Assembly: GCA_030248295.1 (NCBI GenBank)
Contig: JASANH010001344.1
Location: 62,001 to 126,000, forward strand
DNA: 64,000 nt
Direction: 5' to 3'
From: Mesodorylaimus sp. YZB2_4
Taxonomy: Eukaryota > Nematoda > Enoplea > Dorylaimida > Dorylaimidae
Shown here: positions 27,291 to 38,449 of the stretch, one piece after another
Layout: each line of letters begins with the position of its first letter
Numbering within the stretch: the stretch's first letter is position 1
Position numbers and translations under genes: made by a program
Notes under the pieces: model-generated
Told to the model about the DNA's origin: nothing
What the model saw: only the letters and a program-made list of their open reading frames with translations
Databases searched by the model: none

Positions 27291-29851
27291 TCAGCGGTAT
27301 GCTTGGGCCTCGTTTACATACAGCACGTCCTTCGGTGGTGGCTTTCGAACTGAATTCATGGCCAGTCCCTCTTCCTGCCTTTTCCTCATGCGGCCGACCA
27401 GGCGGGTGCGGCATAAATCGATGGCCAGGAAGAAGAGTTGGATGAGGGAGATGATGCTGGCCCCGATCCACAGTCCCAGCTGGCCGCCGATGTTGGCCAC
27501 GAACGTGTCGAAGGTCATCGATTCGGATTGTTCGACCAGAGTGTAGCGCAGATCCCCGAATGCTATGCGAACTATGGCCATGTCATTTTGCTGACGGTGC
27601 ACTTCTTGCTTGGACGTGCGAAATGTTTGGCTTTTTTGTTCCCATTCCGCCGTACCTGGCTAAAAATGAAAGAAAAACATAAGCGATTAAATCCATTGAC
27701 TCAAAGCAATCAATAAATCAAATCGAAAGCTCGAACTCACCTGGTCTTCAAAGATCGCTCCAGTTTGAGTTCTCGACTTATTCTTCGGATCAATGTTAAC
27801 AGCTGTGTCAGAGCTGTTATCCAAATCGTAATCGCTTGGTAGTAGCGTTGGCGAGGGGTCAGGATTCAATGCTGTGAGAGTAGTTATCTAGCTTATTATC
27901 AGATTAGGAATAGGTAAGCAAAATCATCTTACATGGATCGATTTCTCCCCATTGATCATTGAGGGGCAGGGAAGTGGATCGATAACTGATTTCCCACCCG
28001 GTGCAGGGGGTCCGACAGTGGTCCCTGATGCACTTGCTGATGTTCTCCCGCTGCCTCTTCTCCACATCGTCATAGAAACACTCTACAGTCTTGTTGATTG
28101 TGCACACTCGATCGATCAGGTGGGCGGGAAAATCACGGTGATCGATAGGTAGCAGACATTGGCATTCGGCCATGACCACGTCCTGCACACACTCCAGGCG
28201 ACAGGCCGTTTGAGAATAGGGCAATGTGGAGTACCGGAATTGCATCGATTGATCATCCCGTTCTCGGCATTTCTGAGTCACGAGTCCAGTATCGACGCTG
28301 ATCAATCGATAATTGGTTGCTGATAAGGAGATATCGGTCACGTAGCCCGGACTGGCGTACACTCCACTGCTCTTGTCCATACTCGCATCGAACGCGTCGT
28401 CGTAGCTGGCCACCAAACGGACCCCGTCCATGATTGGTCGGAACGAGGGCGGGTACAGGTCGCGATGGATGTCCAGTGCCAGCGAGAGCCCGTGTCCCCG
28501 CGAGGTCTGATTGAACATGCGCTTGCCAGGGAACAAAAAGCATCGGCCGTAGTCGGGATCAAATCGATCGATAAAAATCGATTTATTGCAAGAATCGATC
28601 GATGATTGACCGAAAGAGCAATCGATTATGAATTCGGATTTATCGTAACCAATTAAACGAAACAACTCTTCTGCTGTTTCTGGAGGAGGTGGTGGTGGTT
28701 GTGTTGTTGTTGTGGACTGCGAGTCAAAACCAGCGCCATTACTTGATCCCACAATCGAAAGTACTGGAGCAATATTCAGATTTCGAGTGTCAGAATTTGT
28801 TGTCAGTCGGCTGAGAATACCAGACGCATTCTGAAAATGAGTATGCTGATTGCATTTATTAATGGCATGATTTTGTTGGATGTCTAATCTTTTGACACGC
28901 CTGACAGAAGTACGCATTATTGTAAATGCTCCCCAATCTGAAGTGACAATAGTTAATTATTCTGCATGCTTGTTTCCATGACATCCATTTCGATCAATGG
29001 GAAGGTTTTATTTTACTAGGGTCCACAGCAGCAGTCCTTTTGTAGGACGGGGCAGGATTCCTAAAGCACTTGGGGGGGGGGGGGGGGGAGTTGGAGGGAG
29101 CCCACCTGTAGTCACGGGTAAGGGCACATTCTTGGTACCAACGATTACACGTGTAATTTGCATGTTATTGAGAAAAGCAAAAACACGATTTTATATTGGC
29201 TGGAAATTTCAATGCACTTCGTTTCCCTTTGCAGTGAAGTACATATGATACTGCTGATAATTTTGACGTTTCCTATAACAGGGGTGAAGCTGTGGGAAAA
29301 GTTTGAGCCCCACAACCTTCAGTCCATGCAAAACGTACGAGGCTTGGTCTGGCCGTACGATGAGATCTCAGTGTGACTGCCAACACAAAAAAAATAAAAA
29401 AAGCGTTGGAGCGTCATGAGATCGAACCCTCCCCACTTACCCTCTGCTGCCCAGCGGTCAAGAACAATTTGGCCACTTGGACATACTCCAGGGTCAATGC
29501 CCGTCGATTATCGATTGAATTTATGGGGCAGATATAAATGTCAGGGAACGGGATACTCTCTCGGACCATAATCTTGGTCGAGGTCACGATCGGGCTTTGA
29601 CGATAAGTCTGCACAGCCGCCACACACTCGTAGATGCCGACCCCGAAGGCCCCGATCAACAGCAGGCCCCAGATCACTTTCATCGATCGATTATCGGCCG
29701 ATTTGAATTCGATCACTCCATCCACGCACAATCGCCCGATACGCTCATCGAGCCAGCTCGACCGGTCCATCTTGGCAGTGGCCGTACGTGAATTCATGGC
29801 TGGCTCGCACAGCGATTCCCTGGCCGCAACTTTCCTCCAAGTGCTACCCAT
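27291..29851 (-). CDS. DEG/ENaC (amiloride-sensitive) sodium channel, copy 2
   Basis: Tandem paralog of the gene at 19092-21954. Exons on the minus strand: 29851-29441, 28830-27933, 27871-27741, 27659-27291; phases agree, 602 aa. TM1, the post-TM1 motif FPDIYICP, the Cys-rich ectodomain and TM2 with Gly-Ala-Ser are all present. About 740 bp of exon 2 differ from copy 1 at only a handful of bases, and exon 1 is almost as close. In contrast, the first 40 or so codons of exon 2, all of exon 3 (an Asp/Ser/Thr-rich linker starting SLNPDPSPTLL) and the intron bodies do not align well. The start codon used is the ATG at 29851; it adds a short AMNSRT insert relative to copy 1. Both copies look intact and could form mixed channels. 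Confidence 0.92.
29072..29088. repeat. Run of 17 G in DEG/ENaC copy 2 intron 1
   Basis: A homopolymer run in intron 28831-29440. Similar G or C runs occur at 119-130, 12454-12467, 42108-42121 and about 59289-59301. Their length may be a sequencing uncertainty. Confidence 0.8.
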
Positions 29852-30307
29852 CGCGCAAATGATGGGTGGCACCAACTTCAGGCTGCTAAGCAGATAAACT
29901 ACCAAATAACCTGGCAATTTTTGTTACTAAGCGTGCCGAATAAAAAGAGATTGCTCAAGCCCCATTAGTAAAATGGCAATTTCAGATGCCAATTACTTAA
30001 AATACTAGTATCACAAATTTTGAATTTAGCGCTTTTTTATTTGATGCGCAGGTTCTTCTATATTTGGTGCGGTCTCTTACAGCAAAAGGTACCGCGTTTT
30101 CCTAGGCGCCTTCAAATTGCTCGTGCGTCTAGCGTCAGTTATTCACTAAACGCCATTGTTTTGTTTTTTCCGATCTAATAAAACGGGTCGGCTAAATAAA
30201 ATTGTTTCTTCGTAATTTGATCGATAAATCGTTGTAAAATCGCTTAATTTAGTTTTTCCAATTTTGCACTGCTCCGTTGCCGTCGAATTACGATTTTCAA
30301 ATTCAAG
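29852..30307. promoter_or_regulatory. Bidirectional intergenic region
   Basis: DEG/ENaC copy 2 (minus) and the charged nuclear protein gene (plus) start 456 bases apart and diverge, so both promoters must be here. The part next to the channel gene (29921-29976) resembles the upstream block of channel copy 1. Confidence 0.45.
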
Positions 30308-31793
30308 ATGCCCAGAGGCGCGGCTACAGGTAACGTACTGTACTGTACATATGTACACATCAAAATGTTCTTAGAGAAATGGCACATTGTTTGTCGTTTT
30401 AAACAAAGATAAGATTTGTCACACCTGTGAAGGCTGTAAAACCATCATATGTTTCAGTCATATAGAACGGATTTCGGCTTTCTAATTTTTTAGCTGCAGT
30501 ACCCTATACGTACATACGTGAGCTTACCTATGGGTAGTATAGGCCCGCAAAGGTAGCATGTTTGTAGATAGACTTGGGGCACATTCGTTTTTTTCTAATT
30601 ATAGAAAAAACCAGATATTGACGTCTTCGTTGTTTTGGTTTTGTTCATGAAGTGCAGTGTGCCTGGTCTATATATTTTTCTCCTGAACATGCATTTCATT
30701 GTAGACCTACGAAATCAGAGCATAGGTTTCATGTTTTTTTGCTGAAACTAACACTTGCGGGTATATGTCTGATCTAAGCTGTGTTTATTTTTTCTTTGTA
30801 GCTCGTAAAGGAAAGTCCAAAGGCCCGGCACCGAAAAAACAAAAAAAGGAAGAATCCGAGTCGGAGGAGGTATGTACCTAGATCATGATTAAACTGAGTT
30901 TCTCGTACCTCCTGGTCAAAGTGAATGCGGAAACCGTCTGAGCAGTCATTTGAAAAGTTTTGCCGTGGTTTTTAGTACATTGAGTTGACTGCTTGTAATC
31001 CAGCAACCGGTACCAATGTCCAAAAGCTTTCTGGCCTAAGTTTATGCAGTTTGACTTGGCATGACGTATTTTGTAATTTCTCGGTTGGCATTGGTTCTTT
31101 TTTTAGCACTCTGATGATGAAAACGGTGGCGAGGAATCCGATCATGGCTCTGACGCTGGCGGTTCGACTAAGGAGGTGAAAGCTGGTGGCGAGGCTGAAA
31201 ACAACGTAACGGCAAAGGTGAGCGAAAAATCTGAAGCCGATGACAAAAAAAGTGAAGCGGAAAAGTCCAAGGAAGAATCAGGCGACAAGAGCCCGGAGAA
31301 AGGTGAAGGCGATAAGAAAAAGGTGAAAGAAGGCAGCGAAGGCGAGGAAAGCGACGATGGTGAAAAAGAAACGAAATCATCACCGGTCAAGAAGCCTGCC
31401 GCCAAAGCTTCCCCCCGTGCTCGACCGAAAATCGACTACCGCCAGGAAGGGGAAGAAGATGAGGAGGAGGATAACGACGATGACAAGGACGATTTCCACG
31501 ATGAAGATGAAGAATCGCCGTCGCCCGACGAAGACAGTGGAAGCGATTACAAATCGGACGACGATGACGATGAAGATAGTCGTGGCGGTAAATCTAAGAA
31601 GGCGAAGGGCGGGAAGAAAGCCGCGGCCGCTGGTGGCAAAGGGAAAGCTAAAGGCAAAGCTGGCGGTGGCGACGAAGGCGGAGCGAAAGGCGGAAAAAAG
31701 AAGAAAACTGCAGCGGCGTCAGCCCCGCGCATCGAACGTCCAACTCGTTCTCGCAAGCAGGTCAGCTACAAAGAAGATGAAGGATCCGATTAG
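30308..31793 (+). CDS. Charged nuclear/chromatin protein with topoisomerase II-like tail
   Basis: Three exons (30308-30329, 30802-30869, 31107-31793) with matching phases encode 258 aa. The protein starts MPRGAATARKGKSKG, then has alternating acidic (Asp/Glu/Ser) and basic (Lys-rich) blocks and no globular domain I can see. An AKGGKKAAAAGGKGKAKG-type basic block precedes the end. The C-terminus, RPTRSRKQVSYKEDE, closely resembles the last residues of the TOP2 in this window (RPARARKQVVYNIDD). In vertebrate topoisomerase II this tail helps hold the enzyme on chromatin, so a chromatin role is inferred. It might be a DEK- or nucleolin-like low-complexity protein, but no diagnostic domain is present. 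Function unknown. Confidence 0.8.
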
Positions 31794-32509
31794 GTGGGCT
31801 GAGAGCATATTTGAAATGCGTGTTTGAGAAAGTGGACGAAACGTGAGGTCTCGTTTTTTTCTGTTTTCGAATATTCGTGGTTGTTTATCGCGGTTTTTTG
31901 CTGTTTTTTGTGCGCGTGTACCTGCGTCGGCAGGGATTTTCTAACACTGGGCCCTGGACTTTATTTCACACACATGAATGGATTTCGTAGCAGTTCTTGA
32001 GGTTGATATAATAAGCAGGAATCCCATTTCCTTAAATTTCGAATTATGATGGCGTTTAGCATTTTTCAAAATTATGTGTGTAGAAATAGGGATTTGACAG
32101 TTCTCATTGTAATTGCGCTTGGACTTTTTGATTAGTGACCTGGCTATGTATTCCTGGGAAGACTGCATGGTGAACACGCGTTTGGTTTTTGTGGGTTAGT
32201 TTTGTTTCGAATTGGCAGTATTTACAGTACGTGTCTTTACTTGGATATGAGAAGTGACTCAAACTCGTCTGCTCTACCTGGGGTTAAAAGTCTGCTCTTG
32301 GGCCGCTGGCTGATTGCGATTGGTGGCCCTTTGCAAAGCGAGAAGGCCTGTAGTGGGATCGTGGTTCGAGTAAGATGGAGGGTGCAGTTGATTGCCCTGA
32401 ATATGAGCTTCGGCGAGGCCTCTGCTTTGGTGAGTTTAGGGACCGTAAAAGCCTTCTCCGAGCTCCTTTTTTCAATTTTTCCACTGCCTACTTTGCGCCT
32501 GGGCCAGCC

Positions 32510-32823
32510 ACCAGTCAACCTGAGCAAGGCCGTGTGGGGCTCGACTAGGAGCACCTCCGCAAGAGGGCACTGGACCAGGCACTTGCTTCCTCGGACGATG
32601 GTGGGTGACTGCCAAAAATCCTGTCCGTGTTCAACGGCCGTTTGGCTTCCGTCTCTCCACTCTGAGCACCTCTCGGGTACCGGGTGAGTCATCCACACTG
32701 GAGTGTAAGGTCAGCGAGGGGTTATGGTTCGCAAACCGACCTCCGTCACCGAGGATCGAACCCATAACCAAGCAATACGGGGTGACGATGGCTGAACCAC
32801 CTGCACCACCGCGGCCACGAGTC
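32510..32823 (-). mobile_element. SINE family A copy (minus)
   Basis: The minus strand gives the full tRNA-like head: CGCGGTGGTGCAGGTGGTTC (A box) and, about 50 bases on, GGGTTCGATCCTCGG (B box). The body follows with GGTCGGTTTGCGAACC, GAGTGGAGAGACGGAAGCC and the CCGAGGAAGC block. The 3' end near 32510 is eroded. Confidence 0.8.
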
Positions 32824-33159
32824 CTCGCACTTGCGGTAGACCATGCAAGGAAGTGGGGAGAACCCCTCCCAATAACATGCGAGTCAGCCCTTCTGAAAAC
32901 AGGGCATGAGCGTGAAGGCAACGAAGAGAGAACCAGAACTTCTTGCCAGAACTTCTTGCCCATATTTAGTAGCAGCTGCGGAACAGAGGCTGGTCATGTG
33001 GGTGTAAAGGAGTGTGGTTCGAGTGTTTAGTCAATCACAGCGTTCACTGCCTCGACTTGCTGAAAGTATCTCCGACGCTGTTAAATTGGAATTGTTTCAA
33101 GAACACCTAGTTCAAATTATGCACGTGTGTTATTGCCGGTGCCTGCTACAGCAAGTCTA

Positions 33160-33260
33160 GCATGCGAGTCTACAAGGCACTAAAGGAGCTCGAACACTCG
33201 CCAACTGTAAGTGCTCACCCAGCGAGAAAGGCAGACACCTAACCTCGTGGGCCACTAACA
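33160..33260 (-). mobile_element. SINE family D head fragment (minus)
   Basis: The minus strand has CACGAGGTTAGGTGTCTGCC and GGCGAGTGTTCGAGC, matching the tRNA-like head of the copy at 33340-33517. The body is missing. Confidence 0.55.
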
Positions 33261-33339
33261 GGGTACTGACAATAAGGGATAGAGTGGGTGGAAGTTCCAT
33301 CGACGACTCACCTCTGATATGCACATAGTGCAGGTAGCT

Positions 33340-33517
33340 ATGATCATCATGTTCATGTTCATGTTTTACCACATCACCAAACGCTTATGCGCACTCGAGG
33401 GTGAAGGGACACATTTTACACAATATGATTTACCGGCCCGCGAGTCGAACACTCGCCCGTAACTGCGCACCTGGTGTGAGAGGCAGACGCCTAACCCACC
33501 AGGCCACGAGGCCGGTG
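33340..33517 (-). mobile_element. SINE family D, tRNA-like, near full length
   Basis: On the minus strand it starts GGCCTCGTGGCCTGGTGGG with an A-box-like TGGCCTGGTGG (one mismatch), then GAGTGTTCGACTCGC as B box about 45 bases later. It continues to ACCCTCGAGTGCGCATAAG and ends in a GAACAT repeat tail. Other copies: 8650-8740, 51530-51622, 62190-62330. Confidence 0.7.
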
Positions 33518-33974
33518 ATCTCACCCTCCTCGTACTCGGCTGAGGAAAAGACAGGCATGGCAGGCATGGGTATCAGGATACCAAATATCCTTTTATTCGT
33601 GCCCCTCAAACAATTCCCCCTCGAACATTTCGCGGGAGCAAATTTTCGCGGTTTCTGGCTCCCCGTCAGTCACCAGTCTTATGCATTTGATGAATCTCCA
33701 GCTGACAGTGTTGATTGTGAGGGACTATTCGATCTTTTTAAAGAACACAATATCAGCTTCTGTTGTGTGCCTGCTTTCATGCACGTAGGAACTTCAATTA
33801 TTAGACGCCTAAGAAACCGCCTGGGTGGTGTAACAGTGAAAGGCATCTGTCAAAGTTTGCAATTGGCAGAGCTGGAAACCGGTCAGACCTGGGCTCAACT
33901 TTGGTCGTTTGAGAACTTGGTAAAGGTTTCTCCGCGCCTTGCACGTCTGGCGGTGGGTGACTCACGGGCCGGTT

Positions 33975-34150
33975 ATGGTTACTTCATGGGGTAAGCGCCG
34001 ACATGGAGGAGAGACGAATAACACGCGATCTTGCCCGGCATGCATCCCAGACTGATCGTAGTTGATGGCAAGATAGGGTCAAATAAGAATCCCCTAGCCT
34101 GCGGAAAAAGGGCCCCAGGAACGACCTGGATGGGTCGAAAAAAAATTTGA
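33975..34150 (+). repeat. Dispersed repeat family E, copy 2
   Basis: Aligns with 8430-8605 (see that entry). Here it is followed by GGGTCGAAAAAAAATTTG, perhaps the remnant of an A-rich end. The pair suggests an old dispersed element. Confidence 0.55.
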
Positions 34151-34799
34151 TGCAAAAAGAACTGTGAGTCAGTATGCCGGTGTATTAAAAGATGAGTTTA
34201 CTCACTGGCACTCGAGAATTTCCAAAGAAATTAAAAAATTGTGTGGAACTGTTAAAAACGGACCTCAGGCTGTCAGTGATCAAACCATTGCATGCTCAAA
34301 GGGTTCCGAAGGCGTTTGATTGCGTCTGGTCAGAACTATGATAGCCGCCAGCTGAGCAAGGACTGGTATATTTAGCGCTGTTCGAGATGCTCAGCAGTGC
34401 ATTGCTATGTACAGAGATAATGTGACTCATGTCCGCTTTTCTTGATAAGTTTCAAACGTTTCTAGGAACTGATCCCGGTTGCAGGCCAAATTAATGTTAT
34501 GAGCAGGTGGATGAAAGCAAGGCAAAAACCATGAACCCACAGTATGTTCTATCTGAAAATCCATGTTTTTGACATAAAAATTTCGCGGAAGGAAATTTTC
34601 GCGGTCGAGGCCATCCGCGAAATTAAAGTGATTTACTCGTCAGTTGGACAACCCGCTTGATTCAGCTTCAGATAGCCAAAAACTCGCAATTATGACTGCC
34701 GGCATATCAAGTACAATTCAGAGCGATTAGTCAGCACTGTACAACAAAGCGGCATTCTGTCGTCGCAACTTGTCTGTGAATTCGGGAAAGGGCTTTAAT

Positions 34800-35215
34800 G
34801 TTCAGATAGAAGGCGTTTTTGAATTGCTTGAAATGGGCGACCTCGACTAGCCACACGAAGATGTAGGACGTGAGGGAGATCAGGCAGAGGACACAGAGGA
34901 TCAGGGCCAGCGTGATCTTCTGCGTCGAGTAATCGGGGGTGGTCGTATCGGTCAGCGTAGAATCAATGAGTGAGGTGTTGGAAGCGGCAAGCTACAAGGC
35001 GCTGAGGAATGCGCTAGTTATAGCCATGCTTGTATCGTCCATGTCGGCAAAAAGGGCTGGAGCTAGAAATCTGAACATGGTTTTTATTGTTATTGCAAAG
35101 TCGATGAAACACTTGGCAACTGCCTCTCTTCCCTGGCTGACGGATTCTTCGGTCCAGTGTTTTGCGACCTGAAAATCGAGTTCTTTGAGATGACAGTAAA
35201 CGCGACTGTAATGCA
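34800..35215 (-). pseudogene. Truncated GPCR pseudogene
   Basis: The minus strand matches the 5' part of GPCR copy A: upstream acceptor and VAKHWTEESV (copy A: VSKEWTEEEN), the Thr-rich N-terminus, then TM1 with ITLALILCVLCL and HFKQFKNAFYLN. An in-frame TAG lies in the N-terminal region near 34990, and homology stops after TM1. Helices 2-7 are absent, so no receptor can be made. Confidence 0.85.
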
Positions 35216-35267
35216 GTTCCATTAGGTGACAACTAAACTTTAAATCGCCTTATTTGCCTATAGCCAG

Positions 35268-35930
35268 CTTGCAGTCATGTCATGATAAGCGAGGCCGTGA
35301 AGTGACTAGCCCTTCTGTCTTTGTGTGTCCACAGGGAGCACCTGCACACGAGGGCATCATGCTAAAACTTTGAACCATGCCTTACAGGAGCTGTCAAAAC
35401 AGCTTCTCTGAGCTCTATTTTATCCTACCATACCTGCTGTGTGTTTACCATTCCGAGCATGAGTTATACCTACCTGGGCTTCTTGGTTTATTCTGTTCTT
35501 TTTGTTTTTCAATTTTTGCAGGCTGGGCTCTGTGCCGCCCCATCCCTCAGGGGACACCCTCCCCGTTTTTCCTGTGGCCGGCCAGCACAGCAGTCATGTT
35601 ATGATACGACCAGCTCTTCCCTCAGTGTGTCTCCACTAGGTAGGAGCACCTCCACACCTGTGCCAGCATTAGCATCCCGGGATGACACTGGGCGAGAAGG
35701 GAGGGACCTTCCCGACTGGTGTTCGAGAACCAACTTTCTGATTCTCTACTCGTTCGGCGTTCGTCACTCGACGGTTCAGGGTGAGTCGCTAGAGCCAGAT
35801 GTGCAAGGCCAGCGACGGGCTTACTAAACTGCCGTCCCCAGCCGGAACAGAACTACGGCCACCCGGTCAAGGGTGCTTGCCCAAGAAATGTGGGACCAAC
35901 GCCTTAACCAACTGAGCCACTGCCTTTTTT
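35268..35930 (-). mobile_element. SINE family B copy plus fragment (minus)
   Basis: The minus strand from 35930 reads GTGGCTCAGTTGGTTAAGGC, a tRNA-like head with a perfect A box (TGGCTCAGTTG), then ACCGGGTGGCCG and GTTCCGGCTGGGGACGGCAG. The body matches the plus copy at 41262-41720. A separate 3'-end fragment lies at 35268-35360. Confidence 0.75.
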
Positions 35931-36149
35931 TGTCATTTGGATATACATCATCTGTAAAATGGACCGTGTGGGCAAGTTGATAGGTAACAGGAATAGGAAT
36001 TACCCTGGCTTGAAGTTGATATCTAGCTATATCAGATCGCAAACCCCAGCTTTTTGTTGGACTCTACTCGCACATCAGTTCAGGAAAAATTGACAGCTTC
36101 ATCACTCATCCGTTTCGTGGAGCGAATGAGCTGCGCCGGTTTCGAATGG

Positions 36150-36880
36150 TGTACAGTAGATAGAGGCATACAGCTTGGACGAGCTCTTGCAGAAACGATT
36201 GTTCGGATACGTACACCAAACAGTCGTGTCTAACATGGGCACGTGCGAGTGTGGGCACCGCGTGGTCATCCCTCGCCGTGACGTTTAAAGTGAGAGGTAA
36301 TGTCGAACAATTATGTGCCTTCTCGATAGCTCGGTTCAAGCACATAATAAGTAGGAAGTATGCCCAACTAAACCGTCGAGAAGACAAGGCGAATCGTTCA
36401 GGAACTTTGATATTAGTGAACGGAAGCAATACTGAATGAGTTTTTATGGACGCCCGCATCCCAAAAAACAATAAAGGAGGACATGTCCATGGCGAAGGTT
36501 TTTTGAACTGCTGGGCCTAGGTGTCAGAAATGAGGATTTTCTGAAGCTCATAGTAAGCTGACTCGGCTGACGTAGACCTCATCGTCAACTGCTAGAAGGG
36601 AGGGGGCTGATTGGCAGGTACAGGCTGCTGTCCAGCGGTCGCTGTATGAAATTGGCACCATGCAATTACTAAAAGGGCAGGTGTGCGTGCTGTAAAGGAG
36701 TGGCAATTAATGGATGAGGCCCTCATTAGGGGGAAGAACCTACTATTGCCATAGGCTAGGGGAAAGGGGGAAATCTAGCTATGTCCGACTGGAAGCCCCT
36801 ACTATTTGTTGGGCATCTTAGTCCACGCACTGCACTGATCCGAGGAAAGAGGGCGCCTGTCACAAAGATTCGAGTTTTTC
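36150..36880 (+). repeat. Dispersed repeat family F, copy 1
   Basis: About 700 bases align with 45430-46090 in the same orientation. Shared blocks include TCGATAGCTCGGTTCAA, ACATAATAAGTAGGA / TCATAATAAGTAGGA, TGACTCGGCTGACG, CCTCATCGTCAACTGC and GAGGAAAGAGGG. Frames are broken in both. Not assigned to a known transposon class. Confidence 0.65.
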
Positions 36881-37674
36881 TTTATAAAAACCTGTTATCA
36901 GACAACGAAAAGGTACGTAGCCCAGCGACCGTACTCTGACCAAATGCAAGGCGGGACAGGTTGGCTGGGTTCTCTCGGCGGAGTTCGCAGATCGAACAGG
37001 TTCTCTACGCTATGATAAAAAGTGCAACGGGGCGTCCCCTACCTCAGCCAATGAAGATATGGCAACAAGAAATGCCGACAGTCATTAGTTCTATTGCAGG
37101 TGTTTGATCGCCTAAAAAGAGGTTATTAGCATGCTGGCTCCACAGAAGCTGAATTTCCTGTTCTACAGTAGTGTCACTGGACGTGTGTACCACGCACAGT
37201 ACTCGTACCCTATCGCGACAGATGCAACCCTAGTGCAACAGTCGTCACTGTTTTCTAACCAGGGTCATGGCAACAGAAGGGCATCGTGTTGCTTTTCTCC
37301 AAAGTTCGAATAAGTGCAGTATATTCATGTGGTCACTGGCCATTGGTGTAAAACAGAAAGCATGGAAAATCGACAGGGAATCGACCCAATGACTTCATGA
37401 TGAACGGATTGTATCACAGAGGCACGCTCTATGTATGAGTGAGCTGGCTGGTGAGCCTCGCCCTGAGCACAACCTAAACGTAGATGTATCGCGTCTAAAA
37501 AAATAAGACCCACTGACGTAAGGGATAAGTCGCCGAGGGAGCCCAGCCAGCCAAGCCACGCCTTGCACATGGTCAGAGTAGGGTGGCTGGACTTTACTTT
37601 TCGTTGTTTGATAACAGAATTTTTTGAAATTGGAATGGGATTTCTGCCAGCCCTTCGGATAAGGCTTCCTTGTA

Positions 37675-38255
37675 CAGTCGACTCCACTTCATCGCATAAA
37701 TCGGTCAATTGCATAAAATAAAGCAATGCATAAAAAGTAAACCAATGGATGCCTTGTTCAAGCTCCAAAGCGAAACGCACAGATACAGTGTACAGTCGAG
37801 TCACAATCAGGTTAGAATCACAGGTTTTCAAAGTCCCGAACTGTTCCCCTACACTTTGTGTATTTTGAGTTCGCTTATTATCACACTGAATTAGGCTTAG
37901 TCCGCTGACTGTTGCATAAATTTGTAGGCCAAACGGAATAAATATCAGAAAAGCGTCGCATATACACTCTTGGCAGTCAAGCGTAAAATCGTCAAGAACT
38001 AGGATTTATCGCAAAAAAAGTAGTCAACCAATAACGCCTTTGATTTGAGTGATCCTCATAATTTGGATTTCTTTGATTACCAAACTCGTTGAAAAGGCTC
38101 AGCATCTTTTAATAGGTAAAATATGAAACGGTTCAAAATGGCGCTAAAACGCATAAAAATAAAGTTTTGGCCTTTTTAGAGTGCTTTGGTTTATGTCATA
38201 GTCCGGATATTGTCACATTTTCTCCCGCCCAAAGCTGGTTAAGCGGACTCGACTG
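37675..38255. mobile_element. pogo-like MITE with TA target duplication
   Basis: The ends are inverted repeats: CAGTCGACTCCACTT at the left, and the right end reads in reverse complement CAGTCGAGTCCGCTTAA. Each end is flanked directly by TA (37673-37674 and 38256-38257), as in Tc1/mariner/pogo elements. Inside are repeated GCATAAA motifs and further CAGTCGAGTC copies but no transposase. Length 581 bp. Confidence 0.75.
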
Positions 38256-38449
38256 TACAGTATACCAAATCAGAAGACGATGTGTGAGATTTCTTGCGCC
38301 AGTCAGCGTAAGACGAACTGGTTTTCGCCAGGACTGTTTCTTCACGGCAGGTTCGCAAACCTAGAACGTGAAGGTACACTAGTGCAACACTGCACTAGTT
38401 CAACAGTAGAAATACTATATTATTTGCGACCAGATAACAAATATACCAT

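Larger units (their letters stand above)
31794..38449. other. Gene-poor, repeat-rich region
   Basis: No intact gene is evident between the charged nuclear protein and the fucosyltransferase. It holds SINE A (32510-32823), SINE D copies (33160-33260 and 33340-33517), repeat E (33975-34150), a GPCR pseudogene (34800-35215), SINE B (35520-35930), repeat F (36150-36880) and a pogo-like MITE (37675-38255). A frame at 33560-33990 is open for about 140 codons but matches nothing I know. Confidence 0.5.

Noticed and set aside
32202-33030. Long open frames on both strands
   Set aside because: They lie over SINE A sequence and reappear in other copies in different frames; repeat, not gene.
33445-33517. 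Possible functional tRNA gene on the minus strand
   Set aside because: It has A- and B-box-like parts but no acceptor-stem pairing, and it continues into a repeat shared by other loci; called a SINE.
33560-33994. Plus-strand frame open for about 140 codons
   Set aside because: No splice signals or domain seen, and its end runs into repeat E; left as unresolved rather than called a gene.
37325-37831. Minus-strand frame of 168 codons
   Set aside because: It runs across the edge of the pogo-like MITE, lacks a family match, and its composition is like the surrounding non-coding DNA.
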